A stretch of 5,397 bases of DNA from Pontimonas sp964350865. Its GTDB lineage: Bacteria; Actinomycetota; Actinomycetes; Actinomycetales; Microbacteriaceae. Below are positions 5,339 through 5,397 of the stretch, in pieces. The notes under the pieces are model-generated. The model saw only the letters and a program-made list of their open reading frames with translations, was not told the origin of the DNA and did no database searches. The position numbers and the translations under genes were made by a program. Where the stretch lies: NCBI GenBank assembly GCA_964350865.1, contig CAYGLJ010000059.1:1-5397 (forward strand), read 5' to 3'. The stretch's first letter is position 1, and each line of letters opens with the position of its first letter.

Positions 5339-5397
5339 TTAAAGCCCTTCAGCCACACCTTCGGTGAGTCCGACTACTCCGCCCCCTGCAGACGCAT
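5339..5397 (-). CDS. Possible C-terminal end of an unidentified minus-strand protein
   Basis: From the right edge, the minus strand can be read as ASAGGGVVGLTEGVAEGL followed by TAA at 5341-5339. The composition looks protein-like and the orientation matches the antitoxin gene downstream. With 18 to 19 residues nothing can be identified, and a short open frame at a window edge is expected by chance. Confidence 0.2.
   Translation of the reverse strand, partial: ASAGGGVVGLTEGVAEGL

Noticed and set aside
5280..5397. tRNA or tmRNA gene at the right edge
   Set aside because: I could not find a cloverleaf, T-loop or tmRNA end sequence on either strand.

Overview
The window looks like an actinobacterial chromosome segment of moderately high GC, possibly from the Microbacteriaceae. 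That placement rests on protein flavour, GTG starts, one apparently leaderless gene and tight operons; I could not run a search. It has two parts: the 3' end of a myo-inositol (cyclitol) catabolic operon with a convergent GntR-family regulator, and two type II toxin-antitoxin (TA) pairs arranged tail to tail.

Region 1 (1-3000, + strand) holds three tightly packed genes. The first is iolC, 5-dehydro-2-deoxygluconokinase, with its 5' end cut off by the window edge. The second is a class I aldolase-like TIM barrel of the Cgl0158/Cgl0159 type, overlapping iolC by 4 bp. The third is a Gfo/Idh/MocA NAD(P)-dependent dehydrogenase starting 23 bp later. IolC phosphorylates 2-deoxy-5-keto-gluconate. 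The aldolase is well placed to cleave the product to dihydroxyacetone phosphate and malonate semialdehyde, the step done by the unrelated IolJ in Bacillus. The dehydrogenase probably oxidises an inositol isomer or a related sugar. The operon promoter and the other iol genes lie upstream, outside the window.

Region 2 (3001-3889) holds a minus-strand GntR/HutC (UTRA) regulator whose stop is only 3 bp from the dehydrogenase stop. Its upstream region carries a match to the published Corynebacterium glutamicum IolR operator consensus, so it is probably an autoregulated IolR-like repressor of this operon. Its coding sequence contains two unusually perfect inverted repeats.

Region 3 (3890-5212) holds a Phd/YefM antitoxin with a PIN-domain toxin on + and a ribbon-helix-helix antitoxin with a second PIN-domain toxin on -. 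The two toxin genes converge and overlap by 31 bp at their 3' ends. Each antitoxin gene has its own perfect palindrome next to its start, with no similarity between the two, which suggests independent autoregulation. The last 125 bp (5273-5397) hold no convincing complete gene; the C-terminal end of a minus-strand protein may begin there. I found no RNA gene, CRISPR array or insertion sequence. I do not see a wholly new system. The least usual features are the palindromes inside the regulator gene, the overlapping toxins and the regulator operator.
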